Below, one piece after another: positions 26,589 through 37,000 of a stretch of DNA of 64,000 bases (position 1 is its first letter; each line of letters begins with the position of its first letter). The translations under genes were made by a program, and so were the position numbers. Source of the DNA: Bryobacter sp. (lineage in GTDB: Bacteria; Acidobacteriota; Terriglobia; Bryobacterales; Bryobacteraceae); NCBI GenBank assembly GCA_022843625.1, contig JALHNH010000001.1:62001-126000 (forward strand), in the 5' to 3' direction. The notes under the pieces are model-generated. The model was not told the DNA's origin. It ran no database searches and saw nothing but the letters and a program-made list of their open reading frames with translations.

Positions 26589-27989
26589 CTAGGCGAGCAG
26601 CTCTTTGACGACATTGCCAAATACGTCGGTGAGGCGCATATCGCGGCCACTGTAGCGGAAGGTGAGCTTCAGATGGTCCAAGCCCAGCAGGTGCAGCATC
26701 GTGGCGTGCAGGTCATGAAGGTGCACCTTGTTTTCAACCGCGAAGTATCCGAATTCGTCTGTCGCCCCATGAACATAGCCGGGCCTCGATCCACCACCAG
26801 CCATCCACATCGTGTAGCCGTAGGGGTTGTGGTCGCGCCCAATCTGAGTCGTATCGCCGTTGTCGGGAAACTGGGCACAGGGCGTGCGGCCGAATTCGCC
26901 GCCCCAGATGACGAGCGTGTCCTTGAGCAGACCTCTCGACTTCAAATCCTTGAGCAGCCCGGCGATTGGTTTATCGGTGGATTGTGCGTTGATCCTGTGG
27001 CCCTTCTCGAGATTCGAATGTTGGTCCCAACGATCCAGCCCCTTGCGTGCAGGCGTGAGAAGTTCAATGAACCGGACACCCTTCTCCACCAGGCGCCGCG
27101 CAGTCAGACAACTCTTGCCGAACTCGGCAGTGATCTCTTCGTCGAGCCCATAAAGTTTACGTGTGGCTTCGGATTCCTTCGAGATGTCCAGAAGCTCAGG
27201 CACCGCGCTCTGCATACGAAAGGCAAGATCATAATTCTGGATCGTCGCTTCGATCTCGCTTACTGCGCCGAAACGGGCCAGCACTCCCTGATTGAGTTTA
27301 GCGAGCAGGCCAAGTTTGTCCTGCTGCTCCTGGGGTGTCTTATCGATGGGCTTGAGATCGGCGATTGGATGTTCCCCGCGACGAAAGAGTGTTGCCTGAT
27401 AGGAAGCGGGCAGAAAGCCGGCACCGAAACAATCGATACCACCGGGCGGCACCAAACCGTTGTCGAGAACGATGAAGCCGGGAAGGTTCTCGCTCTCGCT
27501 GCCCAGGCCAAAGTTTGCCCAGGCACCCATGCTGGGGCGGCCTTGAAAGCCAGAGCCGGAGTGCAGGAAATAGTTGGCCGCAGTATGTTCGCTGTGGTCG
27601 GCAACCATAGACCGGATAATCGCCATGTCGTCCACGCAAGTGGCAATGTGCGGAAAGAGTTCACTTACTGCCGTACCGGATTGCCCGTGTTGTTGAAACT
27701 TGAAGGGCGAGCCGTAGATTTTGTCGGTGATATTGAAGACGGTGGTTGGTGGCTTGAAGGGAAGCTTCTGGCCGTTCTCTTTGTTGAGCCTCGGCTTGGG
27801 GTCGAAGCTATCCATCTGCGAAGGCCCGCCATCCATGTAAAGGAAGATGACGGATTTCGCCTTGGCTGCAAAGTGAGGTTGCCGGGAAGCCGCTCGCGAC
27901 TCTTCCGCAAGCATGTGCAGCAGCGCCAGGCCACCGAAACCGTTGGCCCCACGGCAAAGCGCATCGCGACGTGTTGGCTTATTGGACAT
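26589..27989 (-). CDS. DUF1501 exported protein (sulfatase-like fold)
   Basis: 466 residues. The leader is Tat-like (KPTRRDALCRGANGFGGLALL). The family core is visible: VIFLYMDGGPSQMDSFDPKP, MAIIRSMVADHSEHTAANYF, GIDCFGAGFLPASYQ, LVIWGGEFGRTPCAQFPD and RDHNPYGYTMWMAGGG. DUF1501 proteins resemble alkaline phosphatase/sulfatase folds and are nearly always encoded beside DUF1549/DUF1553 cytochrome proteins, as here (11-bp overlap). They are abundant in Planctomycetes and Acidobacteria, thought to act in polysaccharide breakdown, but the biochemical function is not established. Confidence 0.92.
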   Translation of the reverse strand: MSNKPTRRDALCRGANGFGGLALLHMLAEESRAASRQPHFAAKAKSVIFLYMDGGPSQMDSFDPKPRLNKENGQKLPFKPPTTVFNITDKIYGSPFKFQQHGQSGTAVSELFPHIATCVDDMAIIRSMVADHSEHTAANYFLHSGSGFQGRPSMGAWANFGLGSESENLPGFIVLDNGLVPPGGIDCFGAGFLPASYQATLFRRGEHPIADLKPIDKTPQEQQDKLGLLAKLNQGVLARFGAVSEIEATIQNYDLAFRMQSAVPELLDISKESEATRKLYGLDEEITAEFGKSCLTARRLVEKGVRFIELLTPARKGLDRWDQHSNLEKGHRINAQSTDKPIAGLLKDLKSRGLLKDTLVIWGGEFGRTPCAQFPDNGDTTQIGRDHNPYGYTMWMAGGGSRPGYVHGATDEFGYFAVENKVHLHDLHATMLHLLGLDHLKLTFRYSGRDMRLTDVFGNVVKELLA

Positions 27990-30633
27990 AGAGAAACTCC
28001 GCAGTATTCAGCAAGACATGGCAGAAGCTGGTCCAGTCGTGAGTCTTCAGATAGTCTTCAGCCAGCGCGCGTTCTTGAGGCAACACTTCTCTTGCAAACG
28101 CCGTTTCGTAGAGCCAATTCAAACGATCTTGTTGCGCCGCAGAAGCCTTTGCCCAACGCTCGGCCTGCAGAAGCACGAATTCATTGTTCATCATCAGCAA
28201 CGCCTGGGCTGGCACGGTGGATGACCCACGGGCGCCGAAGGTCGAGATCGGAAGCGGGTAATCGAAGGTGAGAAAGAGCGGTGAGAGAAAGTTCCTTCGA
28301 ACCTGAATGTAGATCGAGCGGCGGTTCTTGCCGTCGAGCGGGCCGCTTAAGGGTTTGCCTCTTCCGTCCTGATAATGACTCACATGTGGCATCACGGAGG
28401 GGCCATAAAGCGTCTGATCGAGCGAGCCGGAAACCGCAAGCATCGAATCGCGCAGGGACTCTGCATCCAGCCGGCGCGGAGGCATCCGGGACAAGAGATC
28501 GTTGCGGGGATCCAGTTTTGCTGCTGCTGGACTAGCTTCGTTCGACATATGGAAAGCAGCGGAGAGCACAATCTTGCGGTGTAGAGCTTTGAGGCTCCAA
28601 CCACTTTCCATGAATTCGACGGCAAGCGTATCGAGCAAATCCTGGTTGCTCGGTTCTTCTCCCATGCGGCCAAAGTTATCGACCGAGCGCACGAGGCCCT
28701 GGCCGAAGTGATGCTGCCAGACACGATTGACGATCACGCGCGCCGTGAGCGGATTCTTCGCATTTGCCACCCACTCGGCAAGTTCTCGTCGTCCGCTATG
28801 ATCCCGCTGGATTGGAGCGTCCGTTTTCCAGACGGCATTCAGGAAGCCCCGTGGAACAGGTGGCCCCAGGTTTTCATGGCTGCCGCGGATGTGAAGTTTT
28901 GTATCATTCGGCGCCTCGTCCATGCTCACGAGGGCAAAGGTGGTTTCAGGGATTTCCACTGCCGGGTCTACAAAGGCAGCAGGCACCGCACCCCCTTCGA
29001 CTGCAGGCGGCTTCTCGTCATCGGAAAGCACAATTTGAGCGAGCGCGAGGTAACCGCTACGGCTGCGATCCACGATCTCGATATAGCACTCGCGGCCAAT
29101 TTCTTTGGTCATGCGAATGGTCTTCCATTGCCATTCTGGAAGCGGATAGAAGTGGGCTGTCTTATGGTCGTCAGCCACCACGGTGACTCGAAGATCTCCC
29201 CCGTTAAAGACCTTTTTGTCAGGCGTTGAGCCCAGAACCCGGACGTGCATGTACATCTTGGGCATGCGGAACTTTTCGGAGGTCAAGGATCCTGTTAGGG
29301 CCATAGAACCTTCGCCTCTAGAACTGGCTACTGGCCCTCGAAGCGTTGCAGCAAAAGCCTGGCCTTCCATCCGCCAATCGTTAAACTCCACCAGTTCATC
29401 TCCAGGGCGAAGCTTCACGCTGCCTCCATCCATGGCTGGCTCTTTGTGTTGCTGTTTGATGGACGCTCTGGCAGTCTCGATCTGACTGATGCGCTGCGGG
29501 CTATCTATAACAGCTTCCCGCGAGTAGCTGCTGTGCATGATGCCGGCCATGGCGTAATAGTCTTTGGTGGGAAGCGGGTCGAACTTGTGGTCGTGGCAGC
29601 GGGCGCACGATAGCGTAAGGCCGGTAAACGTTTTGCTCAGCACATCGAGTTGATTGTCTACACGATCGGCGCGCGTCTTCACAGAGTCGGTCGCGCTGTT
29701 CAGAACCTCTCCAAACCAGAAGAAGCCCGTCGCAATTGGAGACTCGACGAAAGAGCCATCTTTGCTCAAACGGGGTCTCGATAGCAGATCTCCGGCGAAA
29801 TGCTCACGAATGAATTGATCGTAGGGGAGATCCTGGTTGAGTGCCCGAATGACGTAGTCGCGATAGCGCCAGGCATCCAGCTTTTCGTTGTCGAACTCAT
29901 GACCGTTGGTTTCAGAAAAACGCACGAGGTCGAGCCAATGACGTGCCCAACGTTCGCCATAATGCGGGGAGGCGAGCAAGCGATCCACCAGCTTCTGATC
30001 TGCGTTTGCGGACGTGTCGGCAAGATAAGCCTTGATTTCGGTTGGAGTGGGCGGCAGTCCGGTAAGGTCGAAGCTGATACGCCGCAAGAACTCGCGGCGC
30101 CCGATTGCAGCCGCGGGGCGCAGTTGTTTTGACTCGAGCTTCGCCAGCAGAAAAAGATCCACATTGGTTCGCGGCCAGGATTGGTCTGCCACCAAAGGCA
30201 CGGGTACTCTGGCTGGCAACTCAAAGGCCCAATTCGGTTTCGTTTCCTGTTTCGAAACCAGGGGAGCCGAATCTATGCGAGGATCTGGTGCGCCCATTGC
30301 GATCCACTGTCGAAAGTCCTCGATTACGGAATCGCCAAGCTTGCCGTTTGGTGGCATCTGAAGCTTACGATTCTCGTAGCTGAGCGCCTTAAGGATCAAA
30401 CTTTCCTCCGGCTTGCCAGACACGAAGATTGGCCCTGAATCGCCTCCCTTGAGTGTTGCGGCCCTGGTATCGAGGCGAAGCCCACCAAAGGGTGCCTTCA
30501 ACTTGGCGTTGTGACAACCCAAACATTGCGTTGTGAGTACGGGGCGAATTTTCTTCTCAAAGAATTCATCGCCGGGTGAGAAACCCCAGGACGCAGTACT
30601 CAGCGCGATGATCCATATGAGACTTTTCGGCAT
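27979..30633 (-). CDS. PSD1/PSCyt cytochrome c-domain protein (DUF1549/DUF1553)
   Basis: 884 residues from the ATG at 30633, which starts a signal peptide (MPKSLIWIIALSTASWGF); the frame is open to 30909, but that would cross the divergent gene at 30673. Domains in order: a planctomycete-type cytochrome c (PSC1) with CLGCH at 37-41, DUF1549 with FLRRISFDLTGLPPTP and ARHWLDLVRFSETNGHEFD, a second haem motif CARCH, a beta-rich middle part, and DUF1553 with ANPLTARVIVNRVWQHHFG-like sequence. It is probably periplasmic, transferring electrons with the DUF1501 partner encoded downstream. Confidence 0.92.
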   Translation of the reverse strand: MPKSLIWIIALSTASWGFSPGDEFFEKKIRPVLTTQCLGCHNAKLKAPFGGLRLDTRAATLKGGDSGPIFVSGKPEESLILKALSYENRKLQMPPNGKLGDSVIEDFRQWIAMGAPDPRIDSAPLVSKQETKPNWAFELPARVPVPLVADQSWPRTNVDLFLLAKLESKQLRPAAAIGRREFLRRISFDLTGLPPTPTEIKAYLADTSANADQKLVDRLLASPHYGERWARHWLDLVRFSETNGHEFDNEKLDAWRYRDYVIRALNQDLPYDQFIREHFAGDLLSRPRLSKDGSFVESPIATGFFWFGEVLNSATDSVKTRADRVDNQLDVLSKTFTGLTLSCARCHDHKFDPLPTKDYYAMAGIMHSSYSREAVIDSPQRISQIETARASIKQQHKEPAMDGGSVKLRPGDELVEFNDWRMEGQAFAATLRGPVASSRGEGSMALTGSLTSEKFRMPKMYMHVRVLGSTPDKKVFNGGDLRVTVVADDHKTAHFYPLPEWQWKTIRMTKEIGRECYIEIVDRSRSGYLALAQIVLSDDEKPPAVEGGAVPAAFVDPAVEIPETTFALVSMDEAPNDTKLHIRGSHENLGPPVPRGFLNAVWKTDAPIQRDHSGRRELAEWVANAKNPLTARVIVNRVWQHHFGQGLVRSVDNFGRMGEEPSNQDLLDTLAVEFMESGWSLKALHRKIVLSAAFHMSNEASPAAAKLDPRNDLLSRMPPRRLDAESLRDSMLAVSGSLDQTLYGPSVMPHVSHYQDGRGKPLSGPLDGKNRRSIYIQVRRNFLSPLFLTFDYPLPISTFGARGSSTVPAQALLMMNNEFVLLQAERWAKASAAQQDRLNWLYETAFAREVLPQERALAEDYLKTHDWTSFCHVLLNTAEFLYVQ

Positions 30634-30672
30634 TGAATTTATTCTATTCCCCCAGGTGGGACACTGGTTTGC

Positions 30673-31305
30673 ATGCACATGCTTATGGCGATTTTCTTTG
30701 CCGCACAGGCGGGGCAGCTCGCGCCCGTCAGCGAAGAAAAGCGTGAGCCAGGCTTCTCTGCTTTTGTTTCCCGGTTGAAGGCTGCAGTGGCAAAGCGGGA
30801 TGCAAAGGCTCTCAGGAAGCTTACCGATGAAGACGTGATTGCTGGTGGCTTTGGAGACAAGGACGAAAAGGGTTGGGCGAAATTTTCTGCCCGCTGGGAG
30901 GTTGATCAAAAGGACGGAGCGGTTTGGGATGTTCTCGCCGACTTGATTGAGCTTGGATTCTTTCGCGAGGCTCCTTCCATTTATGTCTCACCTTACGTGG
31001 CCTGGAAGTTCCCCGGCGAACTGGACCCGGCAGATTATCTGGTCGTGCTGCGCGATGCGTTACCTCTACGGAAGACTCCTGATCGCGATGGGGCTACGGT
31101 TGCCACTCTTGCTTTCGACATCGTGAAGCGCCTGGAACCCAGGCGGGCGAGCGGTAGCTTTGATTGGGTGATGGTCGAGACGGCCAAAGGAGTCCGTGGC
31201 TATGTGCAGTCCAGTGTGGTGCGAAGTCCGTTGATGGCCAGAGGGCAATTTGCCTTGAGAGACGGCAAGTGGCGGCTGTCGGTGCTGGATCGAGCACGGG
31301 ACTAA
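30673..31305 (+). CDS. Exported SH3b-domain protein
   Basis: 210 residues. The leader is short (MHMLMAIFFAAQAGQ; the internal ATG at 30679 is also possible). The N-terminal half (SAFVSRLKAAVAKRDAKAL, LTDEDVIAGGFG) resembles NTF2/SnoaL-like or stress-response modules and is unassigned. The C-terminal half has a bacterial SH3 domain: LPLRKTPDRDGATVATL, FDWVMVETAKGVRGYVQ. Such domains bind peptidoglycan or proline-rich ligands in the envelope. It diverges from the PSD1 gene with 39 bp between them and overlaps the convergent DUF4384 gene by 4 bp. Confidence 0.75.
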   Translation: MHMLMAIFFAAQAGQLAPVSEEKREPGFSAFVSRLKAAVAKRDAKALRKLTDEDVIAGGFGDKDEKGWAKFSARWEVDQKDGAVWDVLADLIELGFFREAPSIYVSPYVAWKFPGELDPADYLVVLRDALPLRKTPDRDGATVATLAFDIVKRLEPRRASGSFDWVMVETAKGVRGYVQSSVVRSPLMARGQFALRDGKWRLSVLDRARD

Positions 31306-31841
31306 TCTACATTCAACTCAATACGCTTGATGCTTAAGTTGCTTTTGAGCAGGCGGGTGAGATCTTCATCCAGTTTCCTCGCATCCTCGGGGTCGCGGAT
31401 GGCGCGAATGCTATCTTTTTCTACCTCGCTACGGTCGACAGCAAGCTCGAGGCTCTCGATCCGTTGCGGGCTCCAGGCAAGAGTCACATTCGAGCTGATG
31501 AAGCCAAGCCACAGTTCATCTTCCACAGGCAGTCTCAAAGTTTTGCCTGCTTGCACCGCAGGGCCCCCCGAGGCAGGAGGATAGAGCACATCGAAGGTCC
31601 CCTGATCATCGGCCTGGAAGGCATAGAAGAAACCAGTCTTTGGAATTTGAACCTGAATCGCTACAAGTTCGTTCTTACGAAAAGAAGTGCCCGGGGGAAC
31701 CGTTTCCTGGGCCCCGAGATTTTTCCCGGCACTGGTTTTTTGTCGAATTATTAAAATCGAAAAGGCATCACGAGGCTCTGCACAAGAGGTCAGCAATACT
31801 GAACTCAAGATCACCACAGAAAGGGTCTTGATCATCCTCAT
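31302..31841 (-). CDS. DUF4384 lipoprotein
   Basis: 179 residues from the ATG at 31841. The leader MRMIKTLSVVILSSVLLTSC ends in a lipobox (LTSC), so it is probably a lipoprotein; a start at 31835 is equally possible. The frame is open to 31895, but those extra codons lack leader character. The DUF4384-like core is FRKNELVAIQVQIPKTGFFYAFQADDQG split across two strands, then LYPP and RLPVEDELWLGFISS. DUF4384 domains often accompany caspase-like or envelope proteins. No enzymatic residue is known. Confidence 0.78.
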   Translation of the reverse strand: MRMIKTLSVVILSSVLLTSCAEPRDAFSILIIRQKTSAGKNLGAQETVPPGTSFRKNELVAIQVQIPKTGFFYAFQADDQGTFDVLYPPASGGPAVQAGKTLRLPVEDELWLGFISSNVTLAWSPQRIESLELAVDRSEVEKDSIRAIRDPEDARKLDEDLTRLLKSNLSIKRIELNVD

Positions 31842-31903
31842 GGCCCTGCGAGTATAACGCAGGGCAGGTGCTGGACAGCCCCGTGCTTCATTCAAATAGA
31901 GAA

Positions 31904-31937
31904 GGGGGGAGGGTCTGGAATGCCAGACCCTCCCCCC
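31904..31937 (-). terminator. Strong hairpin after the PhoX-like gene, likely terminator
   Basis: A perfect 15-bp inverted repeat with a 4-nt loop (arms 31904-31918 and 31923-31937) lies 19 bp beyond the PhoX stop. Reading the minus strand the stem is followed by TTCTCTATTTG, a T-rich but interrupted tail. It most likely ends the PhoX transcript before the DUF4384 promoter. Confidence 0.7.
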
Positions 31938-31956
31938 CTAAATATGCACAGAGTGC

Positions 31957-33903
31957 CTAGCTTCCGATCGGGCCGCGGCCCCAGCTCTTCTTGACGAATA
32001 CGATACCCGGACGAGGAATTCCGGTACCGTAAGGCCAATTTGAAGTGGGCGCTGCGAAGGTGCCGCCTTCACCGGGATGCTGTACCGCGACAAAGAGAGT
32101 TTCGTTGTCCGGTGTAAAGGCCGGGCCACAAGTCTCTGCGCCGATTGGCATATTCATAAAGGGCATCAAGGTGCCGCGTTCAGGGCCTTCAGTAACGCAG
32201 GCGTAGAGAGCGTCTTGCCAGCCGATTGCGGATTGCATGCCGTCGGTGCCGATCCAGAGGTTGCCCTGATTGTCAAAAGCGAGCATGTCGGGCGCACCAA
32301 TGGGTGAAACCTTTTCACGGGGAGCACCCGCAAAGTAAGTACCCTGCGCTTTGTCATCGGGGTCGCCGCAGAGCATGAAGATACCCCAGTTAAATGTTGT
32401 TCGGGTATGATCGTTGCCGGCTTCTTTGATTTCGATGATGTGTCCGGAACGGTTGTTTGCACGAGGGTTGGCTGCATCCGGTCCAAGGGCTGCGCCTACT
32501 CCCCGCTGCGTGTTGTTTGTGCAGGCGATGTAGACGATGCCGGTAACCGGGTTTACTTCAACATCCTCCGGACGATCCATGCGGGTAGCACCCAGCGCGT
32601 CTCCTGCCTGGCGTAGACGGATTAGCACGTCTGCCTGATTGCGCCATCCATTGGCCATCGTGAGCGGACCCTGACCGTGGACAACTGGCAACCAGACGCC
32701 ACTTCCGTCTGCGTTGAATTTGGCTACATAAAGAACGCCGTTGTCGAGCAAATCCATGTTGGCTGCGCGATTGTCACGATTAAAGACACCAGCAGTAACA
32801 AATTTGTACACATAGTCGAAGCGCTCGTCGTCGCCGGAGTACACGACAACCTGACCGTTCTGGGCAATCGTGGTGCTTGCGCATTCGTGCTTGCAGCGGC
32901 CCATTGAGGTGCGCTTTTTGGGCATCGAGTTCGGGTCGTAGGGATCGATTTCAACCGTCCAACCGAAGCGGTTGGCTTCGTTCGGTTCCTTGGCCTGATC
33001 GAAACGGTCGTAAAAGCTTTCCCAGCGACGTGCCGATGCGCCACCTGTGGTTCCTAGACGAGCCATGTTGTCGCGGTTCACACCGGCAGCCATGCTGTTG
33101 CGGTTGGCAAAATACTGGTTGAAGTTTTCTTCGGAAGTCAGGAAGGTACCCCAGGGCGTCTGGCCGCCCGCGCAGTTGTTGAGAGTGCCCTTGACGCGGG
33201 TGCCGGTGCGGTCTGCCGAGGTTTGCATGAGCGGGTCGCCCGCAGCGGGACCAGTGATCAGCATTTCGGTTTCGCCGGTGATGCGGCGGTTGTAGCCGGA
33301 GTTGGCGTTGTACTGCCATACACCGTAGAATTCTTCGATTTCGATGACGCTCACGCCGTGTGCGGCAAGCTCTGCGTCTACCTGGTCTTTGGTGGGTGTT
33401 CCATAGCTTGGAAACATGGCAACCGGGTCTGTGTATTCGTGATTCACACAAAGGAGGCCACGGCGGGAGTTGGTGGAGTTCCAGCTAGGGAGGGAATGAT
33501 AGGTTACCATGTCGCAGTTGTAACCAAACTGCTGCGATTGGGTTGCGCCGTTTTGCCGCATCGGGTCAAATTCCGGAGCGTTGGCCGTTACCGGGTTACC
33601 CCAGGCAATTACCAATCCAGCGTCGTAGCCTTCGGGCACGTCAATAAAATCGGCCTTCTTGGTCAATTGAATTGGCTTGAAAGTTAATCCTGTGGTGGCG
33701 GCGGCAGCAGGCTGTGCGGCCAGCCCACCAGTGGCGGCAATGGCTGCCCCGGTGAAGACACCCTTGATCAGGTCGCGGCGATTCAATCCTTCTTCAACTA
33801 CTGCCTTGAAGTCTGGTTCCGTATTGGCACCGTAGACTGTTTCGGCATTCTCGGCTTCTTTGTCCAGCCAGGGAGCTTTTAAATTTGTGTTTTCTGGTTG
33901 CAT
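31957..33903 (-). CDS. PhoX-family (DUF839) Tat-exported phosphatase-like protein
   Basis: 648 residues. A twin-arginine leader lies internally near 42-70 (NRRDLIKGVFTGAAIAATG), after a charged tail, so Tat export is likely. The body is PhoX-like: GLLCVNHEYTDP, GGQTPWGTFLTSEENFNQ, GRCKHECASTTI, YSGDDERFDYVYKFV, RPEDVEVNPVTGIVYIACT and DMLAFDNQGNLWIGTDG. PhoX enzymes are calcium/iron-dependent alkaline phosphatases, with a cysteine and acidic residues binding the metals; CKHEC may provide the cysteine. Related proteins of this length are not all phosphatases. The RBS GAGAGAGGT sits 5 nt before the ATG inside a hairpin (33909-33934). Confidence 0.87.
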   Translation of the reverse strand: MQPENTNLKAPWLDKEAENAETVYGANTEPDFKAVVEEGLNRRDLIKGVFTGAAIAATGGLAAQPAAAATTGLTFKPIQLTKKADFIDVPEGYDAGLVIAWGNPVTANAPEFDPMRQNGATQSQQFGYNCDMVTYHSLPSWNSTNSRRGLLCVNHEYTDPVAMFPSYGTPTKDQVDAELAAHGVSVIEIEEFYGVWQYNANSGYNRRITGETEMLITGPAAGDPLMQTSADRTGTRVKGTLNNCAGGQTPWGTFLTSEENFNQYFANRNSMAAGVNRDNMARLGTTGGASARRWESFYDRFDQAKEPNEANRFGWTVEIDPYDPNSMPKKRTSMGRCKHECASTTIAQNGQVVVYSGDDERFDYVYKFVTAGVFNRDNRAANMDLLDNGVLYVAKFNADGSGVWLPVVHGQGPLTMANGWRNQADVLIRLRQAGDALGATRMDRPEDVEVNPVTGIVYIACTNNTQRGVGAALGPDAANPRANNRSGHIIEIKEAGNDHTRTTFNWGIFMLCGDPDDKAQGTYFAGAPREKVSPIGAPDMLAFDNQGNLWIGTDGMQSAIGWQDALYACVTEGPERGTLMPFMNMPIGAETCGPAFTPDNETLFVAVQHPGEGGTFAAPTSNWPYGTGIPRPGIVFVKKSWGRGPIGS

Positions 33904-33908
33904 GGAAT

Positions 33909-33934
33909 ACCTCTCTCTAGTACTTACGAGAGGT
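33909..33934 (-). promoter_or_regulatory. Leader hairpin covering the PhoX ribosome-binding site
   Basis: On the minus strand ACCTCTC (33928-33934) can pair with GAGAGGT (33909-33915) across a 12-nt loop. The second arm is the ribosome-binding site of the PhoX gene, 5 nt from its ATG at 33903. The pairing would hide the site, which suggests translational control, but it is only 7 bp. Confidence 0.45.
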
Positions 33935-34004
33935 TATCCACTCCAAATAAACATGCCATTGCAATAGTGTGAATTGTTGATTGAGATTGAATGTCAGTTG
34001 AATT

Positions 34005-37000
34005 TCAATTGCCAGGTTGCTGGTAGCCCGGCCCTCTAAGGATCACTCCAGGCTTGGCACCGGTATGGACTCCCTCGTTCACAACCACCACACCATTCAC
34101 GACCACCTGCTTGATACCGGTGGAAAGTTGGTGAGGGTTTTCAAAGTTGGCCTGGTCACGAATGGTTGCCGGATCGAAGATCACTAGATCCGCCGCCATT
34201 CCCGGTCGAAGAATACCGCGATTGTGAAGAGACAGACGAGTCGCCACTGCCGCAGTCATCTTGAACACCGCATCTTCCAGAGGAATCGTTTTCAGTTCTC
34301 TTGCGTATAGTCCAAGCACACGCGGATAGGTCCCGTACGTGCGTGGGTGTGTTGGGCCGTTTGATGTAGCGGGATTGGTACCACCGGCATCTGTAGAAAT
34401 CTTGATCCACGGCATCTTCAACTGTTTTTCGATATTGGTTTCATTGATGATGTAGTAAATCGTCGAGATTCCATGCCGCTCTGACCTCAGTAGAGCGATC
34501 GCCGCTTCTGGCCACGGTTGTCCCATCTGCTCTGCGATCTTGTTCAGGCGCTGACCGATGTATTTCTTGTTCTCGGGTTTACGCAATCCGATTGGCTGCA
34601 CCAGGTCGGCGTCGCGACCCTTGTTGTCCTTCAGCATGTCGGCGATAATCCGGGTGCGCGTCTCTGGGTTATCGAGGTTCGCAAAGAGTTTGCCGTCGGC
34701 GGCAGCCCAGTCCGGCAGCAACGCGGTCAGCGCGGTGCCGGATGCCACATAGGGATACATGTTGGCCTGAATATCGATGCCGTCCACGCGCGCTTTCTGG
34801 ATCAATTGCAGAGCTGGATCGAGCAGCTTCCAATTGTTCCGGCCCACTGCCTTAAGGTGATACACCTCCACAGGTACAGAGCCATTCTTGCCAATTGAAG
34901 CGGCTTCATTCAGCGCTTCCAGCAGCTTGTCTGCCTCAGAGCGAATGTGCGAAATGTAGGTGCCTCCAAAGCCGGATATTGTTTTAGCAAGTTCAGTTAA
35001 TTCCGGCGTGGTTGCATAAGATCCCGGAGGGTAGATCAGGGCGGACGCCAGGCCAAATGCCCCGTCCTGCATCGATTCCTTCAAAGCTCCCCGCATCACA
35101 TTAAGTTCGGCCGCTGTTGCATCGCCCATCGCGAATCCCTTACCAAAGGCACGGATCGTGCCCGCTCCCGCGAAGGACCCGAAATTTGCAGACGACCCGC
35201 GCGCCAGCATCGCCTTGAGCCAGCGGTCAAAGGAGTGGGGCCCGGTAAAGTTCTTGTCGGCCTGATCTCCAGTCTTCTCATTTGCCGGAGCATTGGACCA
35301 ACCCTCTCCCATAATCTCGCTTGTGATCCCCTGAGTGATCTTCGAGATCAGACGTCCATCACCGTTGGTCAATGCATCTCGCGAATGCGACTGGATATCA
35401 ATGAAGCCTGGGGTGAGTGCCTGTCCTTTCAGGTCAAATGACTGTTTAGCCGCAGCAGCCCGCAGCAAGCCAGCAGGAGTAATGGCTGCAATCTTGCCAT
35501 CTCTCACCGCAAGATCGCCAGAGTACCAGCCTGCACCAGTCCCGTCGATGATTTTGGCATTCCTATAAATAAGGTCATAGGCGGTCGTTGCATACTTGCC
35601 ATAGCCCGGGCCGCGCACGATTTCACCCGGCATCGCGCCCGTATGTTTCCCGTCCTGCCAGACAACGGCACCGTTCACAAATACCGAGTGAATGCCGGTG
35701 GAAACCTGATGTGGCTGAGTGTATGTTGCAGGGCTACCCACAGTTGCCGCATCAAAGAGAACCATGTCCGCTTTGAGACCTGGTTTCAGAAGCCCCCGGT
35801 CCATGATTCCCAATCGAAGTGCAGTTGCTGAACTCATTTTGCGGACAGCATCTTCGAGCGTAATCACTTTGCGCTCTCGAACATAATGGCCAAGAATTTG
35901 TGTAGCTGTGCCGTAGCTTCGTGGGTGCACCAGGCTAGTTGCTTTATCGGGATCGGCCGCACCTGCGTCTGTTCCAAATTTCATCCAGGGCTGCTTCATT
36001 TTTGCTTCGACGTTTTCGTCGCTCATCATGAAGTAGACAGTCCCGATGCGCTGCCGTTCCGATTCCAGTAGCTCAAAGACAGTTTCGGTCCAGGGCTTCT
36101 TTTTCATCGCAGAAATTTCGCTCAGGTATTTGCCAGCATAGATCTTGTTCTCTGGTTTGAGAAGGCCTAGCACCAGCACCCCTTCGGGGGTTCCCGCTCC
36201 GCACAGGTTCTCCCAATTGGTACGATCCGACAACATCTCGGCACGCATCTTTTCGCGAATCGTTGGGTTCGCAATATTTTCGTAGAGCTTGCCATTCTCA
36301 GCCGCCCAAGGGGGAAGGCAAGAGGTCAATCCGGTGGATCCCGCAGTGTACGGATACATGTTCGCCTGCAGGTCAACTCCCTGCGCGCGCGCATTATTGA
36401 TCGTGGCGAGAAACTCCGTCGACTTCGGCCAGTTCTTACGTCCAGCCACCTTCAGATGGTAGAGCTCCACCGGAACCTTGGCTTCCTTGCCAATCCGGAT
36501 TGCTTCTTCTAGTGCAGGGAAGATGTCATCTGCTTCCGACCGCATGTGAGTGATGTAAGTTCCGCCGAAAGGCGCCATCACCTTGGCTACTTCTACAATC
36601 TCTTCAGTATCCGAATAGGAACCGGGTGGGTAGATCAATGCACTGGCCAGGCCAAAGGCTCCGTCTTCCATGGATTCCTTCATCGCGGCCTTCATGCTTT
36701 CGAGTTCAGCTGGAGTTGCCTTACCTGCTGCCATACCTTTGGCGAAGGCGCGTATCGTACCCTGTCCCACGTAGGAGCCGAAGTTCACGCTGGAGCCATG
36801 TTTCTTCATAGCCTCAAGCCAGCGGGCAAACCCATGCGGGCCAATAAACTGCCGGTCTGCTTCCGTCTCAGACTTTGCACTCGCTGGCGCGTTAGAAGTG
36901 CCCTCGCCCATAATCTCTGTGGTGATGCCTTGAGAGACCTTGCTGATCACGCGTCCGTCACCATTCAGGAGTGATTCCCGGGAATGGGATTGAATGTCGA

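Noticed and set aside
26673..28271. Long plus-strand open frame of 532 codons
   Set aside because: It lies antisense to the clear DUF1501 and PSD1 genes, has no family motif or leader, and its codon pattern mirrors the opposite strand.
30634..30909. N-terminal extension of the PSD1 protein frame
   Set aside because: It would run through the divergent SH3 gene; the ATG at 30633 starts a proper signal peptide.
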